NCBI RefSeq assembly: GCF_004322705.1 | Contig: NZ_SIZZ01000001.1 | Span: 744,001 to 808,000, forward strand | Reading direction: 5' to 3' | Origin: Dyella terrae | GTDB lineage: Bacteria > Pseudomonadota > Gammaproteobacteria > Xanthomonadales > Rhodanobacteraceae | Length of the DNA: 64,000 nt | Shown here: positions 1 through 9,348 of the stretch, piece after piece | Layout of the letters: each line of letters opens with the position of its first letter | Numbering within the stretch: position 1 is the first letter of the stretch | Position numbers and translations under genes: made by a program | Notes under the pieces: generated by a model | Database searches by the model: none | What the model was told of the DNA's origin: nothing | What the model saw: the letters and a program-made list of their open reading frames with translations, nothing else

Positions 1-86
1 TTCTGCTCACGGGCTTCCCCACCGATGCGGGCGTCGTCATCACCACGGTCGAGCGGCCGGTACCGAACGGAACTCGCCTGGCCTGA
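1..86 (+). CDS. 3' end of an upstream gene (partial)
   Basis: One plus-strand frame is open from the window edge to a TGA at 84-86. It reads as a plausible protein tail ending in a short proline- and valine-rich stretch (ERPVPNGTRLA). The rest lies outside the window, so no function can be assigned. The two other plus frames are also open here, so this call rests only on the sensible amino-acid composition and on the stop falling shortly before the next gene. Low confidence. Confidence 0.35.
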   Translation, partial: LLTGFPTDAGVVITTVERPVPNGTRLA

Positions 87-179
87 GGCGGCCCGACCCC
101 GCCTTCGGCTCGCCACTTTCGCGCCATCGGAATGCGAGGCAGCGTCGTCACGCTGGAACGCTTTCAACGTAAGGAGGCG

Positions 180-1058
180 ATGGTGAAGAAGCTCAGTGGC
201 ATGACAATTGCGATGGTCTCCGTGTGCGCGGCCTCGATCGCAACGGCGCAGGATGCCAGCTGGAAACAGCCGCACAAGCCGTTCCGGGTTTATGGCAACA
301 CCTGGTACGTGGGCAGCGAAGGACTCAGTGCCATCCTTATCACTTCGCCGAAAGGTCACATCCTTATTGATGGCACCTTGCCCGAGAACGCCGAGATGGT
401 GAAGGCCAACATCCAGGCGGCGGGATTCAGGCTCACCGACATCAAGGTGATCCTGAATTCGCATGCGCATGGTGACCACGCCGGTGCGCTGGCCGCGCTG
501 GCCGATGCATCGGGCGCCCGGGTGATCGCCAGTCCGGCAGGGGCTGCGGCGCTGATGCTCGGCGGTAATGATCCGGACGATCCGCAGCATGGCGAAGCGC
601 CGCTCTTCCCGCCGGTCAAACATGTGGAATCTCTGAAGCCTGGCAGCGTGGTGCGCGTTGGCGATCTCGCGGTCAAAGAACATGCGATGCCAGGTCACAC
701 GCCCGGCAGTAGCACCTGGACCTGGACGTCCTGCGAACAGGATCGTTGCCTGAACATGGTCTATGCCGACAGCGTGACTTATATCAGCGCCGATGGCTTC
801 CATTTCACGGACGACAAGGCGCACCCGCATCGCGTCGAAGATATCCGCAAGGGACTGGCCGAACTGGCGGCCATGCCATGCGATGTCTTGATGACGCCGC
901 ACCCTGACGCCAGTGACTTGCTGGGGCGCGTGGCTGCCCACGATCAGGGCAAGCATCCCGATCAGCTGTTTGACACAAAGGCGTGCCGGAAACTGGCCAA
1001 AGCGGGTGAGGACAAGCTTGCGACCCGTCTGGACGAAGAGAGGAAGGGGCAGAAGTAG
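180..1058 (+). CDS. Subclass B3 metallo-beta-lactamase, secreted
   Basis: Predicted periplasmic zinc hydrolase of the B3 beta-lactamase branch. The start is ATG 180 (or GTG 183, better spaced) behind AAGGAGG at 171-177. A signal peptide ends near TAQ/DAS (about residue 24). The B3 zinc ligands are all present: H95-A-H97-G-D99-H100, H173 in GHTPGS and H241 in TPHP, with the extra Cys pair near the C terminus (PCDVLMTPHP and KACRK) that forms a disulfide in L1-type enzymes. Length of 292 aa fits the family. It is alone on its strand and convergent with the next gene. B3 sequences are often chromosomal in environmental bacteria, so hydrolysis of beta-lactams is likely but could be weak. Confidence 0.88.
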   Translation: MVKKLSGMTIAMVSVCAASIATAQDASWKQPHKPFRVYGNTWYVGSEGLSAILITSPKGHILIDGTLPENAEMVKANIQAAGFRLTDIKVILNSHAHGDHAGALAALADASGARVIASPAGAAALMLGGNDPDDPQHGEAPLFPPVKHVESLKPGSVVRVGDLAVKEHAMPGHTPGSSTWTWTSCEQDRCLNMVYADSVTYISADGFHFTDDKAHPHRVEDIRKGLAELAAMPCDVLMTPHPDASDLLGRVAAHDQGKHPDQLFDTKACRKLAKAGEDKLATRLDEERKGQK

Positions 1059-1149
1059 GCGTCATCTCGGGCGGCGCGACCGGAACCGGCCGGTCGCGTC
1101 GGCGAGGTGAGGCAGGGCGCACTCCCATCGGAGCGACACACCGCTTCGA

Positions 1150-2076
1150 TCATTTGATCGCGCGGTCCGCCCAGATCACCAGCCCCTGGGCGTTGAGTTC
1201 CACGTCCATGGCAAGCCAGTCCAGCATCTCCGCGCGGCTTCCCGTCCATCCATGCTGGTGGAGGCGGCCAAAGTAAAGCTCGGTCAGTGCCTGCTTCAGC
1301 CATTCATGACGATGCTCGCGCCCGGCCGATTCCCTGGCGAGTTCGGCCATGGCGTCAATCTGCGCATGCAGATCATCCGCCAGTTTTCGCACGGAACGGA
1401 CCGCCCCGAAGTGCGTGAGGTACATCGCGTCAACGTCGAGTTCAACAAGGCGACGAATCGAATCGTGCAGTGCATCGGGCTCGAACTGAACCGGCGAGGA
1501 CGTCGGCAGGATGTAGGGCCCTTGGGTCGTGTCAAACGCGCGGTAGGAGAGGCCGAAGGTATCGCCAGTGAAACAGGCGCGTGCTTTTGCGTCATGAACG
1601 CTGAGATGGTGACGTGCATGACCGGGCGTATCGAGGCAAAGCAACGCACGGCCCTGCAGCATGACGACGTGGCCATCTGGCGCCTCGACGACGCGTTCCG
1701 CAGGAATGGCACGAAGACGCCCATAGGTGCGATCCATGACTTCTTCGCCATACACCGCGGAGGCACCCGCCCACAGAGCAGACGGATCGATCATGTGGCG
1801 CGCACCGCGCGGATGTACCACCAGCGTTGCGTTCGGAAGGTGCGCCATCAGCTCGCCAGCGCCGCCCGCGTGGTCCAGATGCACATGAGTGAGGATCAGC
1901 CACTCGACGTCACCCGGCTCCAGGCCGGCCTCGAGAAGTGCTTCCAGCATCCGCGGCACGGCATAGTTCGTACCGCAATCGATGAAGGCGCCGCGGCCGC
2001 GCTCGACAACGAGGTAGGCGGCATCGAAGCCCGGTCGTACGAAACCGGTGTCGATGGTGTGGATGCCGTTGCTCAT
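1150..2076 (-). CDS. MBL-fold metallo-hydrolase
   Basis: A 308-aa cytoplasmic protein of the metallo-beta-lactamase superfamily, glyoxalase II-like branch. It carries the binuclear zinc motif H-V-H-L-D-H in THVHLDHAGG and a downstream histidine in DTPGHARHHLS; there is no signal peptide. The start at 2076 (MSNGIHTIDTG) is chosen because GAGGG lies 10 nt upstream; a longer frame reaches 2133 but has no better signal. Substrate cannot be told from sequence. It is not closely related to the B3 enzyme next to it despite the shared fold. Confidence 0.75.
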   Translation of the reverse strand: MSNGIHTIDTGFVRPGFDAAYLVVERGRGAFIDCGTNYAVPRMLEALLEAGLEPGDVEWLILTHVHLDHAGGAGELMAHLPNATLVVHPRGARHMIDPSALWAGASAVYGEEVMDRTYGRLRAIPAERVVEAPDGHVVMLQGRALLCLDTPGHARHHLSVHDAKARACFTGDTFGLSYRAFDTTQGPYILPTSSPVQFEPDALHDSIRRLVELDVDAMYLTHFGAVRSVRKLADDLHAQIDAMAELARESAGREHRHEWLKQALTELYFGRLHQHGWTGSRAEMLDWLAMDVELNAQGLVIWADRAIK

Positions 2077-2149
2077 GGAAGAAACCCTCGCGATGGACGC
2101 TTCACCATAGCAGCAGGTACGCAACCGGGGCATTTACACCATCGTCGAA

Positions 2150-2920
2150 TCAGGTGGCATCGTGAAATATCACGCCCAGGGTGTGCCGGCGCCCGGAACG
2201 GAGCGCACTGACGCCATGTCGCATGACGGTGCGATAGATGCCACGGGCACCTTGCACGGGCCGAAAGTTGACGGCGAATACCACCGCATCCCCCTTGCGA
2301 AGAGGGATCACATGCGGGCGCGATTGCATGCGCGGTCGCTGCTCGACCAGGACAAACTCGCCACCGTCGAATTCGTTGCCCGGTTCGGCAAGCAGTACGG
2401 CAAGTTGCAATGGGAATACGTGGTCGCCATAGCGATCCTGGTGCAGGCAGTTGTAGTCGCCTTGGCCATAGCGAAGGAGCAGGGGCGTGGGGCGCAGCTG
2501 ACCCGCCTCATGGCAGCGTGCGATGAATGCCGCGTGGGTGGACGGGAAGTGCGCGTCAATGTTCAGCGATGCATGCCATCGATTGGCGATGGGTGCCAGG
2601 CGTCGGTACCCGGATGCACGCAGGATCTCCACGAGGGGAGGCAGTGGGTAGGCGAAGTACTGGTATTCGCCGCGACCGAAACCATGGCGGGCCATCACCA
2701 CGCGACTACGAAACCCGTCGGAACTGTCATACAGGCCGACCATGGCATCGCAGTCGTCGTGCGTCAGCAAGCCGGGTAATACGGCGTACCCCTGGTTGTC
2801 CAGGCGATCCTCCAGATCGGACGTGTCGAATCGGTCGAAGGGATCCTGGCTGACCTTGCTTGAGGCGACAGCGCGAGCTGTCTCGAGGTTGGGGGAAACG
2901 GACATGGCGATGCTCATCAA
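2150..2920 (-). CDS. 2-oxoglutarate/Fe(II)-dependent oxygenase
   Basis: A 256-aa protein with the facial triad of Fe(II)/2-oxoglutarate dioxygenases: H160-Q-D162 in LHQDRYGD and a distal histidine H235 in MRHG. A basic residue of the RSGRRHTLGVIFHDA segment is suited to bind the 2-oxoglutarate carboxylate. The fold signature of beta strands around GDAVVFAVNFRPV supports a prolyl-hydroxylase/AlkB-like double-stranded beta helix. Start choices at 2920, 2917 and 2905 differ only in a poorly conserved N terminus. The target is unknown. It lies 74 nt upstream of the MBL hydrolase gene on the same strand, so the two may be cotranscribed. Confidence 0.72.
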   Translation of the reverse strand: MMSIAMSVSPNLETARAVASSKVSQDPFDRFDTSDLEDRLDNQGYAVLPGLLTHDDCDAMVGLYDSSDGFRSRVVMARHGFGRGEYQYFAYPLPPLVEILRASGYRRLAPIANRWHASLNIDAHFPSTHAAFIARCHEAGQLRPTPLLLRYGQGDYNCLHQDRYGDHVFPLQLAVLLAEPGNEFDGGEFVLVEQRPRMQSRPHVIPLRKGDAVVFAVNFRPVQGARGIYRTVMRHGVSALRSGRRHTLGVIFHDAT

Positions 2921-3022
2921 TGGGCGCTTCCCGTGAAGTCTGGGCTTCGGCGCCCCGTTCAGCCCTCCGATTCTTGCGACAGCGATGGACGCTTGCTCCT
3001 GACATTGTCGGGAGCGCTCATC

Positions 3023-3056
3023 AAAAAAGGCGGCGCCACATGGTTGTGACGCCGCC
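3023..3056 (-). terminator. Rho-independent terminator of the fad operon
   Basis: The inverted repeat GGCGGCG (3029-3035) / CGCCGCC (3050-3056) continues inward as CACA/TGTG with one mismatch. On the minus strand it is followed by six T residues (complement of A 3023-3028). It lies about 45 nt beyond the thiolase stop. Confidence 0.85.
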
Positions 3057-3099
3057 CGGGTGTTTCACGTGTCGCCGAAGGCAACGCGCTGCGCTTGAA

Positions 3100-4305
3100 T
3101 TACAGCGCCTCGAAGATGCCTGCTGCGCCCATGCCCGTGCCGATGCACATCGTCACCATGCCGTACTTCTTCTTGTGGCGGCGCATGCCGTGCACGAGGG
3201 TCGCGGCGCGAATGGCACCGGTGGCGCCGAGCGGATGGCCCAGCGCAATGGCGCCACCCAGCGGATTGACCTTGGACGGATCCAGGCCCAGATCCTTCAT
3301 GACCGCCAACGACTGCGCAGCGAAGGCTTCGTTGAGCTCGATCCAGTCCAGCTGATCCTGCGTCATGCCGGCCTGCTTGAGCGCCTTCGGAATGGCTTCC
3401 TTCGGGCCGATGCCCATGATGTCCGGACGCACGCCCGCCACCGAGAACCCGACGAACCGGGCCAGCGGCTGCAGGTTGTATTCCTTGATGGCCTTCTCGC
3501 TGGCCAGCAACAGGGCGCCGGCGCCGTCGGACATCTGCGACGAGTTACCTGCCGTCACGCTGCCGCCGAACTGGCCGTTGCGGAACACGGGCTTGAGCTT
3601 GCCCAGCACTTCGACCGTGCTGCCCGCGCGCGGGCCTTCGTCCGTATCGATGAGACGGCTGTCCGTCTTGATGCCACGCGTGGCCAGGTCGGGGTAATGA
3701 TCGTCGAGCTGGAACGGGGTGATCTCGTCCTTGAACTCGCCGTTCTTGATGGCGGCAAGGGCGCGCTCGTGGCTCTGCGCCGAGAACGCATCCTGCTCTT
3801 CGCGCGAGATTTTCCACTGCTTGGCAACGTTCTCGGCCGTAATGCCCATGCCGTAGGCGATGCCGATGTGCTCGTTATCGAAGATGCCCGGATTCATGGC
3901 GATCTTGTGACCCATCATCGGCACCATGCTCATGCTTTCGGTACCGCCGGCAAGCATCAGGTCGGCTTCGCCCAGGCGAATGCGATCGGCGGCCATGGCG
4001 ATGGCCTGCACGCCCGAAGAACAAAAACGATTGATCGTGACGCCGGGCACCGTGTCCGGCAGGCCGGCCAGCAGCACGCCGATGCGCGCCACGTTCATGC
4101 CTTGCTCGGCTTCAGGCATGGCGCAACCAATGATGGCGTCGCCAATCTGGTGCGGATCGATGCCCGGTGCCTGCGCCATGACGGCGCGAATGACGTGGGC
4201 GAGCATGTCGTCCGGACGGGTGTTGCGGAATACGCCACGCGGTGCCTTGCCGACCGGTGTGCGGGTGGCGGCGACGATGTAGGCGTCTTGGATTTGCTTG
4301 CTCAT
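3100..4305 (-). CDS. fadA: Acetyl-CoA C-acyltransferase (3-ketoacyl-CoA thiolase)
   Basis: Catalyses the last step of beta-oxidation, CoA-dependent cleavage of 3-ketoacyl-CoA. The 401-aa protein has the nucleophilic Cys95 in NRFCSSG, the GHPLGATGAI histidine motif and the C-terminal CIGTGMG catalytic cysteine, so it looks active. The start at 4305 (MSKQIQDAYIV) follows GGAG; upstream in-frame sequence is proline-rich and unlike thiolases. It lies 97 nt downstream of the FadN-type gene, in one operon with it and the PsrA-like regulator, matching the fadN-fadA arrangement known from Bacillus. A strong terminator follows. Confidence 0.93.
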   Translation of the reverse strand: MSKQIQDAYIVAATRTPVGKAPRGVFRNTRPDDMLAHVIRAVMAQAPGIDPHQIGDAIIGCAMPEAEQGMNVARIGVLLAGLPDTVPGVTINRFCSSGVQAIAMAADRIRLGEADLMLAGGTESMSMVPMMGHKIAMNPGIFDNEHIGIAYGMGITAENVAKQWKISREEQDAFSAQSHERALAAIKNGEFKDEITPFQLDDHYPDLATRGIKTDSRLIDTDEGPRAGSTVEVLGKLKPVFRNGQFGGSVTAGNSSQMSDGAGALLLASEKAIKEYNLQPLARFVGFSVAGVRPDIMGIGPKEAIPKALKQAGMTQDQLDWIELNEAFAAQSLAVMKDLGLDPSKVNPLGGAIALGHPLGATGAIRAATLVHGMRRHKKKYGMVTMCIGTGMGAAGIFEAL

Positions 4306-4402
4306 GGAATGCTCCAGGAAGATCGGTAAAGGAATGGGTGGTGGGAAGTGAGGAGCGGCGCGGTGCGCTTGCATCTCCCCACTTCGCGCTTTACGCGCGC
4401 AC

Positions 4403-6790
4403 TCAGTTCCTCAAGGGTTTGCCCGTGGTCATGGTGTGGGCGATGCGAGCCTGGGTCTTTTCGGTCTTCGCCAGTTCCACGAAGTGCTTGCGCTCCAGGG
4501 CCAGCAGCCATTCCTCATCGACCAGCGAGCCGCGCTCGACCACGCCACCGCACAAGGTGTCGGCGATGCGCGTGGCGATGGCAACGTCGTGCTCCGATGC
4601 GAAGTAGCCGGCTGCCAGGTTGGCCAGCGAAGCGCGGAACGTGGCGGTGCCGACGTCGCCGGCCACCGGAATGTTCCGGTCGTACATCGGCGGACGGTAA
4701 CCCTGTTCGGCCAGCCCGATGGCGACCTTCTTGGCGACGTACAGCAGTTCGAAGGCGTTGAATACGACCACATCGCTGTCGCGCATCAGGCCCAGCTGCT
4801 TCGCTTCCAGCGCGCTGGCGGAGACCTTCGCCATGGCAACCGTTTCGAACACCTTCTTCAGGGACTCGAACGGATCGGCCGGGTTTTCCTTCGCGGCGCG
4901 GACGGCCAGCTCATGCAGGCCACCGCCTGCCGGCAACAGGCCTACGCCTGCTTCGACGAGACCGATATAGCTTTCCAGCGCCGCCACGGTGCGTGCCGAA
5001 TGCATCTGGAACTCGCAACCGCCACCCAGGGCAAGGCCACGCACAGCCGAGACCACGGGCACCAGCGAATGCTTGATGCGCATGCTCGTGCGCTGGAAAT
5101 TGGCGACCATCTTGTCAAAGTCGTCGAACTTGCCGGCCTGCAGCAGGCCAAGGGCGCCCTTCAGATCGGCGCCGGCCGAGAACGGCTCGCCGGTCTGCCA
5201 GATCACCACGGCCTTGAGCTGCTGCTCGGCCACGTCGATGGCTTGCTGGATGCCGTCGAGCACGAAATCGTTGACCGTGTTCATCTTGGTCTTGAACGAA
5301 ATGATGCCCACGCCGTCGTCGCCCAGCGTCCACAAGCGGATGCCGTCGTTCTCCCACACGGTCGTACCCTGGTCGAACTTCTCGCCCAGGATCGGATCGG
5401 GGAACAACTGGCGTGCGTAGACCGGATGCTGCGAGCGCGGTTTGTCGGTGCCGGCGGCCGCCGAGTACGAGCCGTTCTTGCCGTGCACGCCGGTGCGGCC
5501 GTCGGTGACCCATGCGGGCAGCGGCGCGTCGCTCATGGCCTTGCCGGCAGCGATGTCTTCGGCGATGTAGCCGGCCACCTGCTGCCAGCCGGCCGCCTGC
5601 CAGGTTTCAAACGGGCCGAGCTTCCAGCCGTAACCCCAGCGGATGGCGAAGTCGACGTCACGCGCGGTGTCGGCAATATCAGCGAGGTGATAAGCGGTGT
5701 AGTGGAACAGATCGCGGAACGTTGCCCACAGGAACTGCGCCTGCGGATCGTTCGATGCGCGCAGCTTGGCGAACTTTTCGGCCGGGTCCTTGATGGCAAG
5801 GATGGCGGCCACTTCGTCCGACGCCTTCTGTTCCGAAGGACGGTAGTCGCGCTTGGCGACGTCGAGGACGACGATGTCCTTGCCAGCCTTGCGATAAAAG
5901 CCGGCGCCGACCTTCTGGCCCAGCGCGCCCTGGTCGATCAGGCCCTGCAGCCACACGGGCGCCTTGAAGTACTTGTGCCACGGATCGTCGGCCAGCGTAT
6001 CGGCCATGGTCTTGATCACGTGCGCCATGGTGTCCAGGCCCACGACATCGGCGGTGCGATAGGTCGCGCTCTTGGGGCGGCCCACGGCCGGGCCGGTGAG
6101 GGCGTCGACGGTGTCGAAGCCGAGCTTGAACTGCTCGGTGTGGTACATGGTCGCCAGCATCGAGAAGACACCGATGCGGTTGCCGATGAAGTTGGGCGTG
6201 TCCTTGGCGTACACGACGCCCTTGCCGACGGTGGTGGTCAGGAAGGCTTCGAGGCCTGCGAGAACGTCAGGATGGGTCAGGCGGGTCGGAATCAGTTCGA
6301 CCAGGTGCATGTAGCGCGGCGGGTTGAAGAAATGCACGCCGGTGAAGCGGTGGCGCATTTCTTCCGGCAGTGCTTCGGCGAGGCCGTTGATCGACAGGCC
6401 CGACGTATTACTGGCCAGCACGGCGGTCGGCGACACGTGCGGTGCGATCTTCTTGTAGAGATCCAGCTTCCAGTCCATGCGTTCGGCAATGGCCTCGATG
6501 ACGAGGTCCACGTCCTTGAGCAGGTCGAGGTTTTCCTCGTAGTTGGCCGGGATGATCGCCGCGGCGCGGTTCTTGTCGGCCAGCGGGGCGGGCGACAGCT
6601 TCTTGAGGTTCTCGATCGCCTTCAGGGCAATGCCGCTCTTGGGACCTTCCTTGGCGGGCAGGTCAAAAAGCACGGTTTCGACATCGGCGTTGGTCAGGTG
6701 CGCAGCAATCTGCGCGCCCATCACGCCGGCACCGAGCACCGCGGCCTTGCGGATGCGTAGTGCGGGCTTCGCGGAAGTGGGAGCGGTCAT
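4403..6790 (-). CDS. fadN: FadN-type 3-hydroxyacyl-CoA dehydrogenase / enoyl-CoA hydratase
   Basis: A bifunctional beta-oxidation enzyme of 795 aa with the dehydrogenase half first: Rossmann motif G20-A-G-V-M-G25 and the GVHFFNPPRYMHLVE catalytic-histidine segment. A crotonase half follows at the C terminus (FSAGADLK, LALGGGCEFQMH, VEAGVGLLPAGGG). E. coli FadB has the opposite order, so FadN (YusL) is the better name. The start at 6790 (MTAPTSAKPAL) is preceded by GGAG; the frame extends upstream but overlaps the regulator's end without a ribosome site. It hydrates trans-2-enoyl-CoA and oxidises the product for the thiolase encoded next. Confidence 0.92.
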   Translation of the reverse strand: MTAPTSAKPALRIRKAAVLGAGVMGAQIAAHLTNADVETVLFDLPAKEGPKSGIALKAIENLKKLSPAPLADKNRAAAIIPANYEENLDLLKDVDLVIEAIAERMDWKLDLYKKIAPHVSPTAVLASNTSGLSINGLAEALPEEMRHRFTGVHFFNPPRYMHLVELIPTRLTHPDVLAGLEAFLTTTVGKGVVYAKDTPNFIGNRIGVFSMLATMYHTEQFKLGFDTVDALTGPAVGRPKSATYRTADVVGLDTMAHVIKTMADTLADDPWHKYFKAPVWLQGLIDQGALGQKVGAGFYRKAGKDIVVLDVAKRDYRPSEQKASDEVAAILAIKDPAEKFAKLRASNDPQAQFLWATFRDLFHYTAYHLADIADTARDVDFAIRWGYGWKLGPFETWQAAGWQQVAGYIAEDIAAGKAMSDAPLPAWVTDGRTGVHGKNGSYSAAAGTDKPRSQHPVYARQLFPDPILGEKFDQGTTVWENDGIRLWTLGDDGVGIISFKTKMNTVNDFVLDGIQQAIDVAEQQLKAVVIWQTGEPFSAGADLKGALGLLQAGKFDDFDKMVANFQRTSMRIKHSLVPVVSAVRGLALGGGCEFQMHSARTVAALESYIGLVEAGVGLLPAGGGLHELAVRAAKENPADPFESLKKVFETVAMAKVSASALEAKQLGLMRDSDVVVFNAFELLYVAKKVAIGLAEQGYRPPMYDRNIPVAGDVGTATFRASLANLAAGYFASEHDVAIATRIADTLCGGVVERGSLVDEEWLLALERKHFVELAKTEKTQARIAHTMTTGKPLRN

Positions 6791-6848
6791 TGTCTTCTCC
6801 ATGGGGAAAACGTGTTGGTGGTCTTGGGTGGCCGGGTCGGTCGCTGGC

Positions 6849-7514
6849 TCAGGGGTGGCTGAGACCGGCCGCGGCAAAACGGATAAGGTGCTGTGCGGTC
6901 TGTTCACGGTGACTGCTTTCCGTGACATCGCTTTTGCGCTGGATCATGCCGAAGCCCGACATGGCGTGAGTCAGGGCGCCGGTGACCAGGTCGACCCGCC
7001 AGTACAGTTCTTCCTTGCTCAGGTCGGGCAGCAGGCGGGCGAATTCGGCGGTGAACTGGCGCATGACGTGGCCATAGTTCTCCGACAGGAACTTGCGCAG
7101 GGTGTCGTCGTGTTCGGCGAAGGCCCGGGCCAGCACGCGCATGAAGAGCGAGCCGTTGCCATCGTGGGACAGGTCCAGGGCTGGCTTGATAAAGGCCGCC
7201 AGGACGTCTTCCAGGTTGGTCTCAGACTGGCCGGCGATCCGGGCGAGGGCGTCCATGCGGCGGCCGTTGAGCTCATCCAGGCGTCGGCGGAAGACCTCTT
7301 CGATGAGACGGTCCTTGGACCCGAAGTGGTAGTTCACTGCGGCCAGGTTGACCCCGGCGGCCGAGGTGAGCTGGCGGAGCGAGGCGCCGTCGAAGCCATG
7401 CCGGGCAAACAGTTCCTCGGCGGCAACGAGAATGCGTTCCTTGGTCGATTGCGGCGAGCTTTGCAAGTGGGCGCTTCCCGGGTCGGTCGACAGTTCAAAC
7501 GATCGTTTGAGCAT
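6849..7514 (-). CDS. psrA: TetR-family fatty-acid regulator, PsrA-like
   Basis: A 221-aa repressor with an N-terminal TetR helix-turn-helix (STKERILVAAEELFARHG then GVNLAAVNYHFGSK). The recognition segment closely matches Pseudomonas PsrA, which represses beta-oxidation genes and is released by long-chain acyl-CoA. The start at 7514 has GGGAG eight nt upstream. The gene heads the fadN-fadA operon (58-nt gap) and diverges from ndk. A 16-bp palindrome of PsrA type covers codons 2-7, so autoregulation of the whole operon by a roadblock or promoter-proximal operator is likely (inference). The C-terminal ligand domain is less conserved, as usual. Confidence 0.85.
   Translation of the reverse strand: MLKRSFELSTDPGSAHLQSSPQSTKERILVAAEELFARHGFDGASLRQLTSAAGVNLAAVNYHFGSKDRLIEEVFRRRLDELNGRRMDALARIAGQSETNLEDVLAAFIKPALDLSHDGNGSLFMRVLARAFAEHDDTLRKFLSENYGHVMRQFTAEFARLLPDLSKEELYWRVDLVTGALTHAMSGFGMIQRKSDVTESSHREQTAQHLIRFAAAGLSHP
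7495..7510. promoter_or_regulatory. PsrA-type operator inside the regulator's 5' coding end
   Basis: Perfect palindrome TCAAACGATCGTTTGA. It fits the published PsrA site pattern, CAAAC and GTTTG half-sites around a 2-4 nt spacer. It occupies codons 2-7 of the psrA-like gene rather than the upstream region. No second copy was seen before fadN. Confidence 0.7.
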
Positions 7515-7698
7515 ACGTCGGTCTCCCGGCGACCGTCAAACAGACGTCGGTACGAACCTGCAGCTGGCTTGCTTATGGGCTAGAATCTGTCAGACTTTCG
7601 TGAGCTAAATCCGCAAATCCTCGCTGGATTTGGCCTATTTTGCTGGCTGTTTGCCAGGCCGCCCACTCAGATACCCGTTTTACCGGAGCAGACCTACC

Positions 7699-8124
7699 AT
7701 GGCGCTGGAGCGCACCCTTTCCATCATCAAGCCCGACGCAGTTGCAAAGAACGTGATCGGCGAAATCTATGCTCGCTTCGAAAAGGCCGGCCTGAAGGTC
7801 GTAGCCGCCAAGATGAAGCAGCTGTCGCGCAAGGAAGCCGAAGGCTTCTATGCCGTGCATCGCGAGCGTCCGTTCTTCAACGCCCTGGTCGAGTTCATGA
7901 TCTCCGGTCCGGTGATGATCCAGGCGCTGGAAGGCGACAACGCCATCCTCAAGAACCGTGAGCTGATGGGCGCCACCAATCCGAAGGAAGCCGCGCCGGG
8001 CACGATCCGCGCCGACTTCGCCGACTCCATCGATGCGAACGCCGTGCACGGTTCCGACGCTGCCGAAACGGCTGCTGTCGAAATTGCGTACTTCTTCGCA
8101 ACGACGGAAGTGACTTCCAGGTAA
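7699..8124 (+). CDS. ndk: Nucleoside diphosphate kinase
   Basis: Transfers the gamma phosphate of ATP to nucleoside diphosphates via a phosphohistidine. The 141-aa protein contains every family signature: [12 protein letters not shown] at the N terminus and the active-site His117 in NAVHGSD. The start is ATG 7699; an in-frame extension to 7630 is not conserved. First gene of the cluster that runs to der, and divergent from the fad operon. Confidence 0.97.
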   Translation: MALERTLSIIKPDAVAKNVIGEIYARFEKAGLKVVAAKMKQLSRKEAEGFYAVHRERPFFNALVEFMISGPVMIQALEGDNAILKNRELMGATNPKEAAPGTIRADFADSIDANAVHGSDAAETAAVEIAYFFATTEVTSR

Positions 8125-8139
8125 TTGCGTTGATCCGGG

Positions 8140-8163
8140 AACGCGGTTGCAGAAACCGCGTTT
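8140..8163 (+). terminator. Hairpin after ndk
   Basis: Perfect 9-bp stem AACGCGGTT (8140-8148) / AACCGCGTT (8154-8162) with a 5-nt loop and only a short T run. It is probably a weak terminator or attenuator between ndk and rlmN. Confidence 0.5.
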
Positions 8164-8214
8164 CGCGGGTGACAAAAGGAAACCGAGGGCGGCCACGAGC
8201 CGCATGATTCGAAG

Positions 8215-9348
8215 ATGACTGAACAGGCCGTATCCACTACCGAGAAGGTGAACCTGCTCGATTTCGATCGCCAGGGCTTGCGTGATTTCTTCGCGCAGCT
8301 GGGCGAGAAGCCTTATCGTGCCGAGCAGGTGATGAAGTGGATCTACCACCGCCTGGAAGACAACTTCGAAAACATGACCGACGTGGGCAAGACGCTTCGA
8401 GCCAAGCTCGAAGCATCCTGCTATGTGGGCGCGCCCAAGACCATGTTCGACAAGGGCGCCGCTGACGGCACCCACAAGTGGTTGCTGGGCATGGACGGCG
8501 GCAATGCCGTCGAAGCGGTTTACATTCCGGAGCCCACGCGCGGCACGCTGTGCGTGTCCTCGCAGGTCGGCTGCGCGCTGAACTGCCAGTTCTGTTCCAC
8601 CGCCACGCAGGGCTTCAACCGCAACCTCGCCACGTCCGAAATCATCGGGCAGATGTGGGTGGCGGCCAAGCACCTGGGCAACGTCACGCACCAGAACCGT
8701 CGCATCACCAACGTGGTGATGATGGGCATGGGCGAGCCGCTGCTGAACTTCGACAACGTGGTGGCTGCGATGAGCCTGATGCGCGATGACCTGGGCTTTG
8801 GCCTGGCGTCGAAGCGCGTGACGCTGTCGACGGCCGGCCTGGTGCCGATGATCGACAAGCTGTCCGAGTCCATCGACGTCTCGCTGGCCGTGTCGTTGCA
8901 TGCCGCCAACGATGAGCTGCGTACCGAACTGGTGCCACTCAACAAGAAATACCCGATCGCCGAGCTCGTAGCGGCCTGCCAGCGTTGGCTGGCGCGCAAG
9001 CCGCGGACGTCGATCACGTTCGAATACACCCTTATGAAGGGCATCAACGACCAGCCCGAGCACGCACGCCAGTTGATCAAGCTGATGCGTCGCCTGCCCA
9101 ACTGCAAGGTCAACCTGATTCCTTTCAATCCTTTCCCCGGCACGCGCTTTGAGCGCTCCGACGCCGACACCATTCGCGCCTTCCAGACTCAGTTGCTCAA
9201 TGCCAACGTCCTGACGATGCTGCGCCGTACGCGTGGTGACGACATCGATGCGGCTTGTGGCCAGTTGAAGGGGCAGGTGCTCGATCGCACGCGTCGCCAG
9301 GCGGAGTTCCGTAAACGTCTGGACGAGAGTGCGAGTCATGCGGCTTGA
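8215..9348 (+). CDS. rlmN: Dual-specificity rRNA/tRNA adenine C2-methyltransferase RlmN
   Basis: Radical-SAM enzyme that methylates C2 of A2503 in 23S rRNA and A37 in some tRNAs. The 377-aa protein shows the cluster-binding C120-x3-C124-x2-C127, the [12 protein letters not shown] motif and the [10 protein letters not shown] segment typical of RlmN. The start ATG 8215 gives the family length. Its last 11 nt overlap the next gene, so translation is probably coupled to pilW. Confidence 0.96.
   Translation: MTEQAVSTTEKVNLLDFDRQGLRDFFAQLGEKPYRAEQVMKWIYHRLEDNFENMTDVGKTLRAKLEASCYVGAPKTMFDKGAADGTHKWLLGMDGGNAVEAVYIPEPTRGTLCVSSQVGCALNCQFCSTATQGFNRNLATSEIIGQMWVAAKHLGNVTHQNRRITNVVMMGMGEPLLNFDNVVAAMSLMRDDLGFGLASKRVTLSTAGLVPMIDKLSESIDVSLAVSLHAANDELRTELVPLNKKYPIAELVAACQRWLARKPRTSITFEYTLMKGINDQPEHARQLIKLMRRLPNCKVNLIPFNPFPGTRFERSDADTIRAFQTQLLNANVLTMLRRTRGDDIDAACGQLKGQVLDRTRRQAEFRKRLDESASHAA

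Noticed and set aside
2860-4329. 489-codon plus-strand open frame opposite the thiolase
   Set aside because: Antisense shadow produced by high GC. Arg/His-rich with no motif, while the minus strand has all thiolase active-site residues.
4436-6760. 774-codon plus-strand open frame opposite fadN
   Set aside because: No start signal or domain. The minus strand encodes a complete FadN-type enzyme.
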